A stretch of 64,000 nucleotides of DNA from Flavobacteriales bacterium (GTDB lineage Bacteria; Bacteroidota; Bacteroidia; Flavobacteriales_F; PHOS-HE28), in the NCBI GenBank assembly GCA_016717305.1, contig JADKFY010000016.1, forward strand, positions 62,001-126,000. Reading direction: 5' to 3'. Below are positions 9,820 through 19,315 of the stretch, piece by piece; the first letter of the stretch is position 1, and every line of letters starts with the position of its first letter. The position numbers and the translations under genes were made by a program. Under the pieces are notes generated by a model that was given only the letters and a program-made list of their open reading frames with translations, had not been told where the DNA came from and did not search any database.

Positions 9820-10845
9820 CTACTCGCGCATCAGGAACTGGAAGCGGTCGATGTTCTTCAACGCGATACCGGTACCGCGTGCAACAGCACGTAAGGGATC
9901 TTCGCTTACGTGCACGGGCAGTTTGGTCTTGATGCTGATGCGTTTGTCCAACCCACGGAGCAAAGCCCCACCGCCGGCCAAATAGATCCCTGTCTTGTAG
10001 ATGTCCGCGCTCAGTTCGGGCGGGGTGGCCTCCAATGCGCTAAGGATGGCCTCTTCGATCTTGCAGATGCTCTTGTCCAGTGCTTGCGCGATCTCCACAT
10101 AGGTAACGGTGATCTCTTTCGGTATCCCCGTCATCAGATCACGACCGCGCACGGCGTAATCAGGTGGCGGGTTTTCCAGATCGGTCACTGCAGCACCTAC
10201 TTCGATCTTGATCGTCTCCGCAGTACGCTCCCCTACAAGGATGTTGTGCTGGCGACGCATGTATTCCTCAATGTCGTTGGTGAATTCATCACCGGCCACA
10301 CGGATATTCTTGTCGCAGACGATACCACCCAGCGCGATCACGGCGATCTCACTGGTACCGCCTCCAATATCGATGATCATGTTGCCCATCGGCTCTTCAA
10401 CGTCGATCCCGATACCGATGGCAGCGGCCATGGGTTCATGGATCAAGTAGACCTCTTTCGCTCCGGCATGCTCACTGCTGTCCTTTACTGCGCGCTTTTC
10501 CACTTCGGTAATCCCGCTTGGTATGCAGATCACCATCCGCAGGTTCGGAGTGAACAATTGGCGCCCGGGTTTGATCATGCGGATCATGCCTTTGATCATT
10601 TCCTCGGCGGCCTTGAAGTCGGCGATCACACCATCCTTCAGCGGGCGAATGGTCTTGATGTTCTCGTGCGTCTTGCCATGCATCTGTTGGGCTTGGCGGC
10701 CTACGGCGATCACTTTTCCGGTTGTTCGATCCACTGCAACTATGCTCGGTTCATCAACGACGACCTTATCGTTGTGGATGATCAAGGTGTTTGCCGTGCC
10801 GAGGTCGATCGCGATCTCTTGGGTGAAGAAGTTGAACCAGCTCAT
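9820..10845 (-). CDS. mreB: Rod shape-determining protein MreB
   Basis: This 341-residue bacterial actin homologue has all nucleotide-binding motifs: D-L-G-T-A-N-T (phosphate 1, about residue 14), D-I-G-G-G-T-S-E (phosphate 2, about 160) and A-G-G-G-A-L-L-R-G-L (adenosine, about 290). It forms short membrane-bound filaments that steer lateral cell-wall synthesis, so the cell is probably rod-shaped. It begins only 9 bases after purH, so it is likely transcribed from the purH promoter, and it leads the mreBCD-mrdA-rodA string. Confidence 0.97.
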   Translation of the reverse strand: MSWFNFFTQEIAIDLGTANTLIIHNDKVVVDEPSIVAVDRTTGKVIAVGRQAQQMHGKTHENIKTIRPLKDGVIADFKAAEEMIKGMIRMIKPGRQLFTPNLRMVICIPSGITEVEKRAVKDSSEHAGAKEVYLIHEPMAAAIGIGIDVEEPMGNMIIDIGGGTSEIAVIALGGIVCDKNIRVAGDEFTNDIEEYMRRQHNILVGERTAETIKIEVGAAVTDLENPPPDYAVRGRDLMTGIPKEITVTYVEIAQALDKSICKIEEAILSALEATPPELSADIYKTGIYLAGGGALLRGLDKRISIKTKLPVHVSEDPLRAVARGTGIALKNIDRFQFLMRE

Positions 10846-10854
10846 GGTCCTATG

Positions 10855-12390
10855 TCAGTGTTTGAAATGCCGTGTACCGGTAATGGCCATTGCCATTCCG
10901 TGTGAATTGCAGAAATCGATGCTGTCTTGATCACGAATACTTCCACCGGGGTGCACCACTGCGCTTATCCCGACCTTTTGCGCGATCTCAACGCAGTCAG
11001 GAAATGGGAAGAAAGCATCGCTGGCCATTACCGCGCCGTGTAGATCGAAGTTGAACTTTGCAGCCTTTGCGATCGCTTGTTCCAGCGCATCCACCCGGCT
11101 GGTCTGTCCGGTGCCGCTGGCGAGAAGCTGGTTGTCCTTGGCCAGAACGATCGCATTGCTCTTGGTATGTTTCACCAGAGCATTGGCGAAGACCAGATCG
11201 CGCACTTCATTCGCAGTTGGTGCCTTGGTCGTGGCAGTTCGCATTGCTTCGCGCGTGGCAACTACGCGATCGCTATCCTCAGAAAGCACCCCGTTCAAGG
11301 CCGTACGCACCTTGGTCGTGGGCCTAGTGGAAGGACGCCGCTCCAGGATCATGCGGTTCTTCTTCTGCTTCAGGATCTCAAGCGCTTCCGGGTCGAAACC
11401 CGGTGCACAGATGATCTCGAAAAAGATGGTGCCCATGGCCTCGGCGGTTGCTTTATCAATGCGCGCCGTGGTGATGAAGACGCCGCCGAATGCGCTAACG
11501 GGATCACCGGCCAATGCCGCATCGAATGCTTCCTTCACCGTGGGTCGGATAGCCGCGCCGCATGCATTGTTGTGTTTCAGTATCGCGAATGGCACCTCGT
11601 TCGCGCCGACTGTTGCCATATCGTCGATCAACTCCAGCGCGGCATCGAGGTCCAGTAGGTTGTTGTAGCTGAGCTCCTTGCCGTTCAATTGGTTGAACAA
11701 AGCGTGCAGGTCACCGTGGAAACGACCGTTCTGGTGTGGGTTCTCTCCGTAGCGCAACACATGTGTGGGTCCGGAAACTGAAGGCAGGCCACCCTCGCCA
11801 TTGGTGGTCCATGCGTGGATCGCTCCATCGTAATGGGAGCTTACGGCAAATGCAGAAGATGCGAAAGACCTGCGTTGTTCAAGTGTCGTGCCACCACCTT
11901 GTTCATTGAGGATACGGGATAATTCCGCGTAGTGCGCCATCGCAGGAATGATCACCACATCACGATGGTTCTTGGCCGCAGCGCGGATCAAGCTGATACC
12001 ACCGATGTCGATCTTTTCGATGATCTCCTCTTCAGTACCTCCTGCGGCAACGGTTGCTTCGAAGGGGTACAGGTCCACGATCACCAGATCGATCGGAGGG
12101 ATCTCGAATTCCTCCATTTGCGCCACATCGCTTTGGAGGTCGCGCCTTCCGAGGATGCCACCGAAGACTTTCGGATGCAGCGTTTTCACGCGTCCGCCGA
12201 GAATGCTAGGGTAGGTGGTGAGGTCTTCCACAGGGGTAACTGCAATGCCGAGTTGTTCAATGAACGCTTGGGTCCCGCCAGTGGAATACAGGTGCACGCC
12301 CAGCCTGTCCAACGCACGTACGATGGGTTCCAACCCATCCTTGTGAAACACGGACAGGAGGGCGCTCTTGATTCGTTTTTGCCCGTCCAC
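10855..12390 (-). CDS. purH: Bifunctional AICAR formyltransferase / IMP cyclohydrolase
   Basis: This 511-residue protein catalyses the last two steps of IMP synthesis. The N-terminal MGS-like cyclohydrolase domain (about residues 1-190) has K-T-L-H-P-K-V-F-G-G-I-L and R-R-D. The C-terminal AICAR transformylase domain has L-R-Y-G-E-N-P-H-Q, L-K-H-N-N-A-C-G (the catalytic Lys-His pair) and S-A-F-G-G. Length matches the family. A full Bacteroidota promoter lies 38 bases upstream, and mreB follows after 9 bases, tying purine synthesis and cell elongation into one transcript as in other Flavobacteriales. Confidence 0.96.
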   Translation of the reverse strand: MDGQKRIKSALLSVFHKDGLEPIVRALDRLGVHLYSTGGTQAFIEQLGIAVTPVEDLTTYPSILGGRVKTLHPKVFGGILGRRDLQSDVAQMEEFEIPPIDLVIVDLYPFEATVAAGGTEEEIIEKIDIGGISLIRAAAKNHRDVVIIPAMAHYAELSRILNEQGGGTTLEQRRSFASSAFAVSSHYDGAIHAWTTNGEGGLPSVSGPTHVLRYGENPHQNGRFHGDLHALFNQLNGKELSYNNLLDLDAALELIDDMATVGANEVPFAILKHNNACGAAIRPTVKEAFDAALAGDPVSAFGGVFITTARIDKATAEAMGTIFFEIICAPGFDPEALEILKQKKNRMILERRPSTRPTTKVRTALNGVLSEDSDRVVATREAMRTATTKAPTANEVRDLVFANALVKHTKSNAIVLAKDNQLLASGTGQTSRVDALEQAIAKAAKFNFDLHGAVMASDAFFPFPDCVEIAQKVGISAVVHPGGSIRDQDSIDFCNSHGMAMAITGTRHFKH

Positions 12391-12427
12391 TGTGGCTTGC
12401 AGGCCATTGATACCTGCTTACAAGGCG

Positions 12428-12457
12428 CAAGTTTACGGCCAATTGGGTGCGATCCAA
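12428..12457 (-). promoter_or_regulatory. Promoter of purH-mreB operon
   Basis: On the minus strand TTG (12455-12457) is followed after exactly 19 bases by TAAACTTG (12428-12435) and GCGCC. This fits the TTG-N19-TAnnTTTG rule with one mismatch in the -7 box, 38 bases before the start codon. Confidence 0.65.
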
Positions 12458-12642
12458 GGTGCAATGGCACCGTGTTACGCAAAGGTTACCAACACTCTAG
12501 TGGGGGCGGAGATGGTCCGTATGCACTTCTGCCGTGTTGACGCGACCGTGGTATGGCGACCATGCGGATCGCTTCCGGGATGAACCTGATCGGAACTCAT
12601 GGCGCAAATTTGGGCGGAAGATCGTCAGCCCGCTGCGAAGCA
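12458..12642. other. Intergenic region, nothing recognised
   Basis: About 185 bases between the purH promoter and the end of the beta-barrel gene. Short open frames here have no coherent protein features, and no hairpin stands out. Confidence 0.5.
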
Positions 12643-13371
12643 TCAGAACCGGAATCCAATGCCCATTTGGATGTTCACCACATCCACGTTGCTGGTCAGT
12701 TTTTGATAGGAAACCGACCCGTCGTTGCCGATCGCGACACTGCGCGGATCCACATAGGAAACTTGACCGGTAACAAGTCGTTCCACCCGCAACTCCGCAT
12801 AGACATTGCTTTTCAGGCCGTACATAACGCCTAAAGCCCAGCCATAGCAGAAGGCCAGCGAGCCATCTTTTTCCTGCGCTTGGTTCTGATCGCTAGTGGT
12901 CACAACAGTACGCGTTGCGAAGTGGCGGGCACCTCCAAGCAGATCGCCGTACGGACGTAGTCTTCCATACGAAGGGTTCAAGCGAACGAAGCCGAGGTGG
13001 TCGTATACGTTGCTGCTTACCTGAACTTTCGGGCCGTTGTTATTGATGCTGTTGAAGACGCCACCGGACGAAGGCTCTTTCGTTTCGCCGCCCATCCGTG
13101 CCCATGCGAAGTCGTACCCGAACTCCAATGGCAAACGGCGCATGGGAAATGAAACGTTTCCGGAGAAACCCACCAGTGTATGCCCAAAAGTTTCCTTGAA
13201 ATCACCCACCGGTATTCCGATCTGCAAGCCACCACTTAACGTTGTTGAACGCTGGTTCCAGTTGCCCGCATTCCTGTTCATGGTCATGAGCTGGGCACTG
13301 CTTAGCAGTGCGAGCGACAGGGTGCCTAAGAGCAATGCACTACGAAGAAAGGAGGTGGAGGAACGGGTCAT
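12643..13371 (-). CDS. Secreted outer-membrane beta-barrel protein
   Basis: The ATG at 13371 is chosen because it begins a clean signal peptide (242 residues; basic start, 15-residue hydrophobic core, cleavage near Ser-Ser-Ala-Gln). The mature part is made of alternating amphipathic strands, with Gly-Gly-Leu-Gln-Ile-Gly-Ile-Pro-Val-Gly-Asp-Phe early and a final Ile-Gln-Met-Gly-Ile-Gly-Phe-Arg-Phe strand ending in Phe. This is the usual outer-membrane insertion signature. It resembles the OmpW/PorT-like small barrels common in Bacteroidota, but no specific function can be given. It is monocistronic and divergent from the YqaA-like gene. Confidence 0.75.
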   Translation of the reverse strand: MTRSSTSFLRSALLLGTLSLALLSSAQLMTMNRNAGNWNQRSTTLSGGLQIGIPVGDFKETFGHTLVGFSGNVSFPMRRLPLEFGYDFAWARMGGETKEPSSGGVFNSINNNGPKVQVSSNVYDHLGFVRLNPSYGRLRPYGDLLGGARHFATRTVVTTSDQNQAQEKDGSLAFCYGWALGVMYGLKSNVYAELRVERLVTGQVSYVDPRSVAIGNDGSVSYQKLTSNVDVVNIQMGIGFRF

Positions 13372-13485
13372 TGCGTTGGGGGATACCAAAGTACATGCCG
13401 CATTAGAACGGTCGCGTTGGTGCTGTGGTATCCGCACACGTGGGCTGGTCGTGCCACACCTGTTATAGCGGCATATCTTCCGCCC

Positions 13486-13941
13486 ATGGAATTGGGTCCG
13501 GAGTGGGTAGAATGGGGCTTGTTGGGCCTGTTCTTGGCGAGCTTTTTGGCGGCCACGATACTTCCCTTCAGTTCGGAAGCTGTTTTGGTGGCAATGGCAC
13601 TTGGGGGCTGGTGCGGGCAGTCGTTATTGGTTGTGGCGAGCGTGGGAAACACGTTGGGTGGTTTAACGAACTATGCGATAGGGCGGTGGATCCCGGAGCG
13701 GAGATTGGTGAAGCGGCTCGGGATCGGCTCGGAGAAGGCGGAACGATGGCGTTCATTTGCGCAGCACTATGGAGCTTGGGGTGCGCTGCTGTGTTGGCTA
13801 CCGGTGATCGGTGATCCCATTGCGCTTGCGTTAGGGGTTTTCCGCACTAGTTTCTTTTGGACGGCGGTACTTATGTTCATTGGGAAGACTGTTCGCTATG
13901 CGGTGGTGCTTTGGACAATGCACGCAGCGATCGGTAGTTAA
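13486..13941 (+). CDS. YqaA-type membrane protein (VTT/DedA-like)
   Basis: The protein has 151 residues from the ATG at 13486. It carries the VTT (SNARE-associated/DedA) core: an early helix ending F-L-A-A-T-I-L-P-F-S-S-E, then G-N-T-L-G-G-L-T-N-Y, and L-L-C-W-L-P-V-I-G-D-P-I-A-L-A-L-G in the second half. About four hydrophobic segments are visible. DedA-superfamily proteins are implicated in lipid scrambling and membrane homeostasis; the substrate of the short YqaA branch is not established. It converges on the beta-helix lipoprotein gene, with a hairpin between them. Confidence 0.82.
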   Translation: MELGPEWVEWGLLGLFLASFLAATILPFSSEAVLVAMALGGWCGQSLLVVASVGNTLGGLTNYAIGRWIPERRLVKRLGIGSEKAERWRSFAQHYGAWGALLCWLPVIGDPIALALGVFRTSFFWTAVLMFIGKTVRYAVVLWTMHAAIGS

Positions 13942-13944
13942 CGA

Positions 13945-13970
13945 CGAAAGGCCCCCGAAGGGACCTTTCG
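13945..13970. terminator. Bidirectional hairpin between convergent genes
   Basis: CGAAAGGCCCC pairs with GGGACCTTTCG (one mismatch) around a 4-base loop, 3 bases after the YqaA-like stop and about 50 bases past the end of the minus-strand lipoprotein gene. Confidence 0.65.
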
Positions 13971-14018
13971 CAAACGCACTTCAACTAACCAAAGAAGTAC
14001 GAACGATAAGTGATGAGT

Positions 14019-15434
14019 TCAGTACGCCGTGTTCTGTGGATCCCAGTTCGTCCAGCCGTTAGTCCAGTTCGTAGTGCCGAATGCACCGCGGAAACTTACG
14101 TTCTCGAAGAAGCTGTCCGCGAACGGCCCGCTGAACTCTGCACCGTTCAACAAGGGTGAGCCACTATTAGGTAGGAAGTTGGGGTTGGTCCGGTTGAAGG
14201 GGTCGCCTAGCTGAAGGTCGCTATTGTTCGCAAAGATCGTGTTGTTCCAACCGGAAGTGTTGAACCACGCTGTGATCCCAGCCTGGTCCCAAGTCTGTCC
14301 CGAAGGAACATCCAAGGCCGTGCTCATGCCGGAAAGCACATTGTTGCGGAACATCAGGTCACCGTTGTCGGCATTGGCTTGCGTGCTGTTCCCATCAATG
14401 TATAGGCCGGTGGGGTACCCTGCGAACACACTGTTGAAGACGCGCGTTTGCGTGTTCCGGCGGAGATGCAAAGCACGCTTGTACTGATCGTTGAATGTTG
14501 TGGAAGCATCTGCCTTCGGTCCGAACATGCTTACGTTGCTCCATGTACCTTGACTATATGGCGAAGCGCTATTACCGGCTGCGTCGTTGTCACATTCGAA
14601 TCCATTGCTCGAACTCTGGTCTGCGATATTCGGGTCACGCAGGCTCACAGCGTACTGCACTTTTCCTTGCCATCCGAAATCCTGGTCGAAATCGTCGTCC
14701 CATCCGCGGAAGGCGACCAAGCGCTTGGCGTTCACGGTCCCGCCGAACCATTCGTAGCTGTCATCTCCAGAGTAGCTCACTTGGATATTCTCGATCACCG
14801 TACCATTCCCAACGCTTCCCAGCGTAAGCCCGTTGATCTCTTGGTTGGGTTGGAATGCGATCCCGCAGAATTCGATCCGCACGAATTTCATGGTGCCGCT
14901 GTTGTCGGCTGGGTCATTGCCGCCGTATTGAGCATCTGGTCCGCCTTCGATCGTTGGGTCACTTGGCTGGTTATTTGGTGCCCGACCGCAAAGGACGATC
15001 CCGCCCCAATCGCCGTAATCGCGGCTCCCTGCAGCTTGGTTGCTGGTAAATACAATAGGCTGGCTTGAAGTACCCACGGCATTTATCCTGGCACCACGTT
15101 TTACGATCAACGTGCCTTTGCTGGGTTTGTCACCTTTGATGATGGTTCCTTCCTGGATATTAAGTGTCGCACCATCCTCAACATAGACGAAGCCGTTAAG
15201 GATGTATTTGTTGTTATTGGTCCAGTTGGTGTTCACAGTTATGCTTCCGGAAACTTGTACCACATCCGCACTTGGTGGTGTGGTCGTGTATTCGCAGCAA
15301 CAATCCTTATCGGCATCGGGGTCGTAGTTCGTCGCCGTTGGATCCGTGCATCCTTCCTTTTTCTTGCAGGCGGGCAACGCAACGGCTAAGGTGGCGAAAG
15401 CCAAAAGGCCCATTGCTTTGTTCTTCCAATTCAT
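14019..15434 (-). CDS. Surface lipoprotein with right-handed beta-helix-like repeats
   Basis: This is a 471-residue lipoprotein: signal peptide with lipobox A-L-P-A-C (Cys23) followed by Lys-Lys-Lys. A Cys-rich G-C-T-D-P-T-A-T-N-Y motif (about 28-45), common in secreted Bacteroidota proteins, comes next. The rest is repetitive and beta-rich, with Asn/Gly/Asp turns, D-Y-G-D-W-G-G-I-V-L-C-G-R-A and Y-S-G-D-D-S-Y-E-W-F-G-G. This resembles the beta-helix lipoproteins that often sit beside a TonB receptor of this type. It lies downstream of such a receptor on the same strand and probably cooperates with it at the outer membrane. The ligand is unknown. Confidence 0.7.
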   Translation of the reverse strand: MNWKNKAMGLLAFATLAVALPACKKKEGCTDPTATNYDPDADKDCCCEYTTTPPSADVVQVSGSITVNTNWTNNNKYILNGFVYVEDGATLNIQEGTIIKGDKPSKGTLIVKRGARINAVGTSSQPIVFTSNQAAGSRDYGDWGGIVLCGRAPNNQPSDPTIEGGPDAQYGGNDPADNSGTMKFVRIEFCGIAFQPNQEINGLTLGSVGNGTVIENIQVSYSGDDSYEWFGGTVNAKRLVAFRGWDDDFDQDFGWQGKVQYAVSLRDPNIADQSSSNGFECDNDAAGNSASPYSQGTWSNVSMFGPKADASTTFNDQYKRALHLRRNTQTRVFNSVFAGYPTGLYIDGNSTQANADNGDLMFRNNVLSGMSTALDVPSGQTWDQAGITAWFNTSGWNNTIFANNSDLQLGDPFNRTNPNFLPNSGSPLLNGAEFSGPFADSFFENVSFRGAFGTTNWTNGWTNWDPQNTAY

Positions 15435-15545
15435 CGTCTTGCTTGTTTGGTTTGTTTATCCAACGCAAAGCGACCGTTTTGCTGTTGCGTGATGGCTACG
15501 GTGGTCTTAACGTTTTGTGAATTCGGGTCCACCGTATGTTAAGTG

Positions 15546-15577
15546 AAAGGGGCGGTACACGCTTGCACCGCCCCTTT
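15546..15577. terminator. GC-rich hairpin between receptor and lipoprotein genes
   Basis: AAAGGGGCGGT pairs perfectly with ACCGCCCCTTT across a 10-base loop, with T/A-rich flanks. It sits 22 bases beyond the TonB receptor stop, ahead of the lipoprotein gene, so it may reduce read-through. Confidence 0.75.
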
Positions 15578-15598
15578 TCCGATCAGTAAGGAAGGTGA

Positions 15599-18407
15599 TC
15601 AAAGCTTCAACCCCAATCCAATGCTGAAGTAAGATCCACGGCGGAAGGAAAGCACATCCTCATCCACCTTGTCCACTTTGCCATTGCCGTTGGAATCCTG
15701 GATCAAGCGCGTGCGCTGGTTCAGAATGTCCTGTGCGCTCAATTTCACTTCGAAGCGTTTGCCGATGCCTTTGGTCAATGTTACATCCACCACGTTACGT
15801 GGCATTTCGTAGATGTCCGGAGTGCCGTATGTGCCAACAGCGAACAAGCGTGGGCCGATCACATTGTACATGATATTGTACTGCAACTTGTGTTCAGTGT
15901 CCTGGTAATAAAGTCCTGCATTAACGATGTAAGGTGATTGGCCCATTAGCGGACGTTTCTGTGCTTGGCCTTCGGCTCCTTCACCCAATGTGACTTCAGT
16001 AACGATATAGGCCGCGTTGAACATGACACCAACCCGGCTCATATAGCCAGCGGTGAATATTGAGTTCAGCGAGCGGCGCAATTCCAACTCGGCACCGACG
16101 CTTTGGGCCTGCTGTGCATTGCCGAATGTGAAGTTCCGTGTGCCCCCACTACCGGCCCCGGGCAAGAAGAACATTTCGATCGGGTTGGTGAAGTGTTTGT
16201 AGAACACCCCGAAGCTGAACACTTCCGAAGAGCTCGGATAGAGTTCGTAGCGCGCATCGACATTTTGGATCGTGGCGGTGTTCAATTCTTCATTTCCGCG
16301 CAGTACGTTGTTGAAACTGAAATCGTAGAAGGCGAAGGGTGCCAATTCGCGGAACTCGGGACGGTTCACTGTGGTGGCCCAGGCCAATCTCACTTGCGAC
16401 TTTTCGGAGATCGATCGGGAAAGATTGATCGAAGGCAGGATGCTGAGCAATGGGTTGTTCCAGGACCCGCGCACCACCGAATGTCGCACTTTTCAGTTCT
16501 TGTGTGTTGTGTTCTGCACGCACCCCGGCGCTGATGACGGTGTTCGTCGCCAGGTTGATCGTGGTGCCCACATAGCCGGCCAAAAGCGTGTTTGCAGCCG
16601 TGTATCGGTCGCTGGGGTTGGTGCCTTCTTCCAACTTGAAACCATCGGTAGTATTGATATGCTCGGGGCTGAAGATCTGGTCCAACGGCAAGAAGATCTG
16701 CGTTTGGTCGAACTGTGCGCTGCTTGCCGCCTTGAAGCTCATCCAGCGCGCACTGAACGTGCGGTCCTTACGTTCCACGAATGCGCCAACACGGATCTTC
16801 ACTTTGTTCCGCTCACCTTTCAATTGGTGTTCGTAATCCACCTTGCCGGTCATTACGTTCTCGTTCATATTGCTGAAGAATCGGCCCGCATCCAAGGTGG
16901 TTGCACCCGGCGGCACGATCACTTGGAATGGAATGTCCGCGTCCGTGGTGTTCAAGTCACGCACTGTTCGTACGCGCCGGAAATCAGGCTCTTTGCTGAT
17001 GCCAAGACCATAACCCAAAGTCCAGCTCAGCTTGTTCACATCGGTCGTTAATTCATGTTCGCCGTGCAGTTGGCCGCTGTAGATGCTGCGTTGTTGATAG
17101 CGGAAAGCGTAGTTCTTCACCTCGAACTGTTCTTCAAAGCTTTTGCCAGTGCGCAAGGTTGCTTGGTCTGTTCCTTGTTGAGTGAAGAGATTGCGGAACT
17201 CCAACTTGGTGCGAGTACCGACCAATAGGCTGAAATTGCTCAGCGCACTGATCCGCACTTGGTGGATATTCTCATTGTCGTTGTAGTCGTAGATGCGTTC
17301 GCTACGTTGCGCACTTGGGTCGAATACATTGTAATTCTGATTGTTGGCCGTATAGCTCTGGCGTGTGTTACTATAGTTGATGCTGGTAATGTTGCCACCG
17401 TTCACCCTACCGCCTTGTTGACCGAAACGCTTGGTCAAGCTTATCCCAAAGCGTTGGTCGGGTGCAGCACTGCTTTCATCAGCGGTCCAGTTGTTGGCCA
17501 AACTTTTCCCAGCGGCGGTCAAGCGCTCGGGTGTGGTATGGTACAAGTTCCCGGGGAACTTCGATGGCAATTGACGAAGGCCATTATCGAAGCCCAATGC
17601 ATCGGTGCCACTTTGTTGACTGCTGTAGAACGGCTTGAATGTCGTGCCATTGCGCAAGGAAGTGGAGTAGTCCACCTTTACTGAATTCTCACTGGGCACA
17701 TTGATCGTGTACAATTTGATAACACCGCCGGCGAATTCGCCTGGAAGCTCAGGTGCACCCGTCTTATAGACCATTACGCGGTCCAATGCACCACTTGGAA
17801 GGATATCGAAACTGAATGCGCGGCGATCAGGCTCCATACTCGGTGCGATCACGTCGTTCAACATAACAGTATTGTACCGATCGGCCAATCCACGGATCAT
17901 CACGAAACGATCACCCACCATGGTAACCCCCGGGATCCGTTTCACCACATCGCCAGCGGTCCGGTCCTGGCCCTTGCTGATCTGTTCGCGTCCCATGCCG
18001 TTCACGACCTGCTCGCTTTGGCGGGTTTCCATCACTACGGCACTTTCCGTTTCCGTACGTCTTGTCGTTACCACTTCCACAGTCTTCATTTCAATGGCTT
18101 GCGACTTCAATTCATGGTTCGCGTTCACAGTTTGCCCTGCGATCACAGTGATCGTCTTTTCAACGGCCTCATAACCCACGAAGCTGACCAAGAGCACATG
18201 TTCACCGGCATCCGCGTCGAAGCTGAATTTTCCATCCAAGTCGGTAGTGCCACCCGTGCTGGTGCCTTTAATGGCCACGTTCACAAAGGGCATGGGTTGC
18301 ACTATTCCGCCTTCGTTGGCGGTGATCGTACCGGCCACGGTGCCTCTCTGTGCGAAGGCGATCAGACCAAGGAAGAGAGCGATACAAAGGGTTAACGTTC
18401 TGTACAT
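15599..18407 (-). CDS. TonB-dependent outer-membrane receptor (one frameshift)
   Basis: The span encodes about 935 residues: signal peptide (A-F-A-Q end), carboxypeptidase-regulatory-like domain (about 22-105; D-L-D-G-K-F-S-F and V-S-F-V-G-Y), and a TonB plug (about 130-260) with R-G-L-A-D-R-Y-N-T-V-M-L-N-D. A long beta-barrel ends in I-G-L-G-L-K-L. The frame changes between about 16440 and 16495. The first frame stays open to 16290 and the second from 16489, and the barrel sequence is continuous across the switch, so a single indel is likely. Such receptors import large or scarce nutrients with TonB-ExbBD energy. The substrate cannot be told; no SusD partner is present, but a lipoprotein gene follows. 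Confidence 0.85.
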
Positions 18408-18494
18408 GGCAACAGGAAATGGAATTTGTTCCTTTCCCGTTACAAAAGTCCATTCGGCCTGTTACCTGGCCCTTGCCGTGATGTTAAGGCTCGG

Positions 18495-19262
18495 TTAGCG
18501 TAGGCGGGGGTGAGTTAACGTGTTCTTAACACGATCCTCCAGGAACCACCACTTGGGATGGTCCTTCCGCCGTTGCGCTTCTTGCCACATCACCACCAAT
18601 CGATCTTGTAGGAGCGTCGTTGCCTCTTCCACGGAATCGGCCACGAAGACGAATTTCAATTCCTCTTCGCCGATCGTTCCTTCGGCGATCATGCGGTCGA
18701 TCTGCTCCAGCATGGGTGCCCAGTACTCCTTGCCATAAAGCAGGATCGGAAAGTTCTTCACCTTGCCTGTTTGGATCAATGTTACGGTTTCAAAAAGCTC
18801 ATCCAATGTACCAGCACCACCGGGCATTACCACGAAACAAATGCTGTACTTCAGTAGCAGGACCTTGCGAATGAAGAAGCGTTCAAAGGTGAGGCTGACG
18901 TCCAAATACGGATTCGCGTATTGCTCATGCGGCAACACGATGTTGCAACCAACGCTAGTGGCACCCACATCCTTCGCACCGCGGTTAGCGGCTTCCATGA
19001 TGCCGGGTCCGCCGCCGGTCATGACGGTGAACCCCACACGGCCCACCCGACGTGCAAGGTCCCGGGCTGCCTCGTAATAAGGATGATCTTCCTTGAACCG
19101 TGCGCTTCCGAAGAACGTAACGCACGGCCCAACGAAGTGCAATTTCCGAAAGCCCATGATGAATTCGCGAGCAATGCTGATCGCGTTCTGGAATTCACGC
19201 CAGCGGGAACGTGGTCCGGCGAGGAAGCGCAGATCGATGTGCTTGGGGTCTTTTTCCGACAT
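18495..19262 (-). CDS. LOG family (TIGR00730) nucleotide phosphoribohydrolase
   Basis: This 255-residue Rossmann-like protein carries both LOG signatures: G-G-G-P-G-I-M-E-A-A-N (about residue 80) and P-G-G-A-G-T-L-D-E (about 145), which hold the catalytic Arg/Glu region. Characterised members cleave N6-modified adenosine monophosphates (cytokinin-type), but many bacterial ones have unclear substrates and are annotated as lysine-decarboxylase-like for historical reasons. The fold is cytoplasmic. It is divergent from the PCMD-type gene at 19316. Confidence 0.88.
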   Translation of the reverse strand: MSEKDPKHIDLRFLAGPRSRWREFQNAISIAREFIMGFRKLHFVGPCVTFFGSARFKEDHPYYEAARDLARRVGRVGFTVMTGGGPGIMEAANRGAKDVGATSVGCNIVLPHEQYANPYLDVSLTFERFFIRKVLLLKYSICFVVMPGGAGTLDELFETVTLIQTGKVKNFPILLYGKEYWAPMLEQIDRMIAEGTIGEEELKFVFVADSVEEATTLLQDRLVVMWQEAQRRKDHPKWWFLEDRVKNTLTHPRLR

Positions 19263-19289
19263 GGCCCGCGAAGGTAGCGGCTACTGCAA

Positions 19290-19297
19290 TAGATTTG
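19290..19297 (+). promoter_or_regulatory. -7 promoter box before the PCMD-type gene
   Basis: TAGATTTG followed by CCCC, 19 bases before the ATG at 19316, matches TAnnTTTG exactly. No -33 TTG is seen at the expected distance. Confidence 0.5.
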
Positions 19298-19315
19298 CCC
19301 CTTAACCAAGTACAC

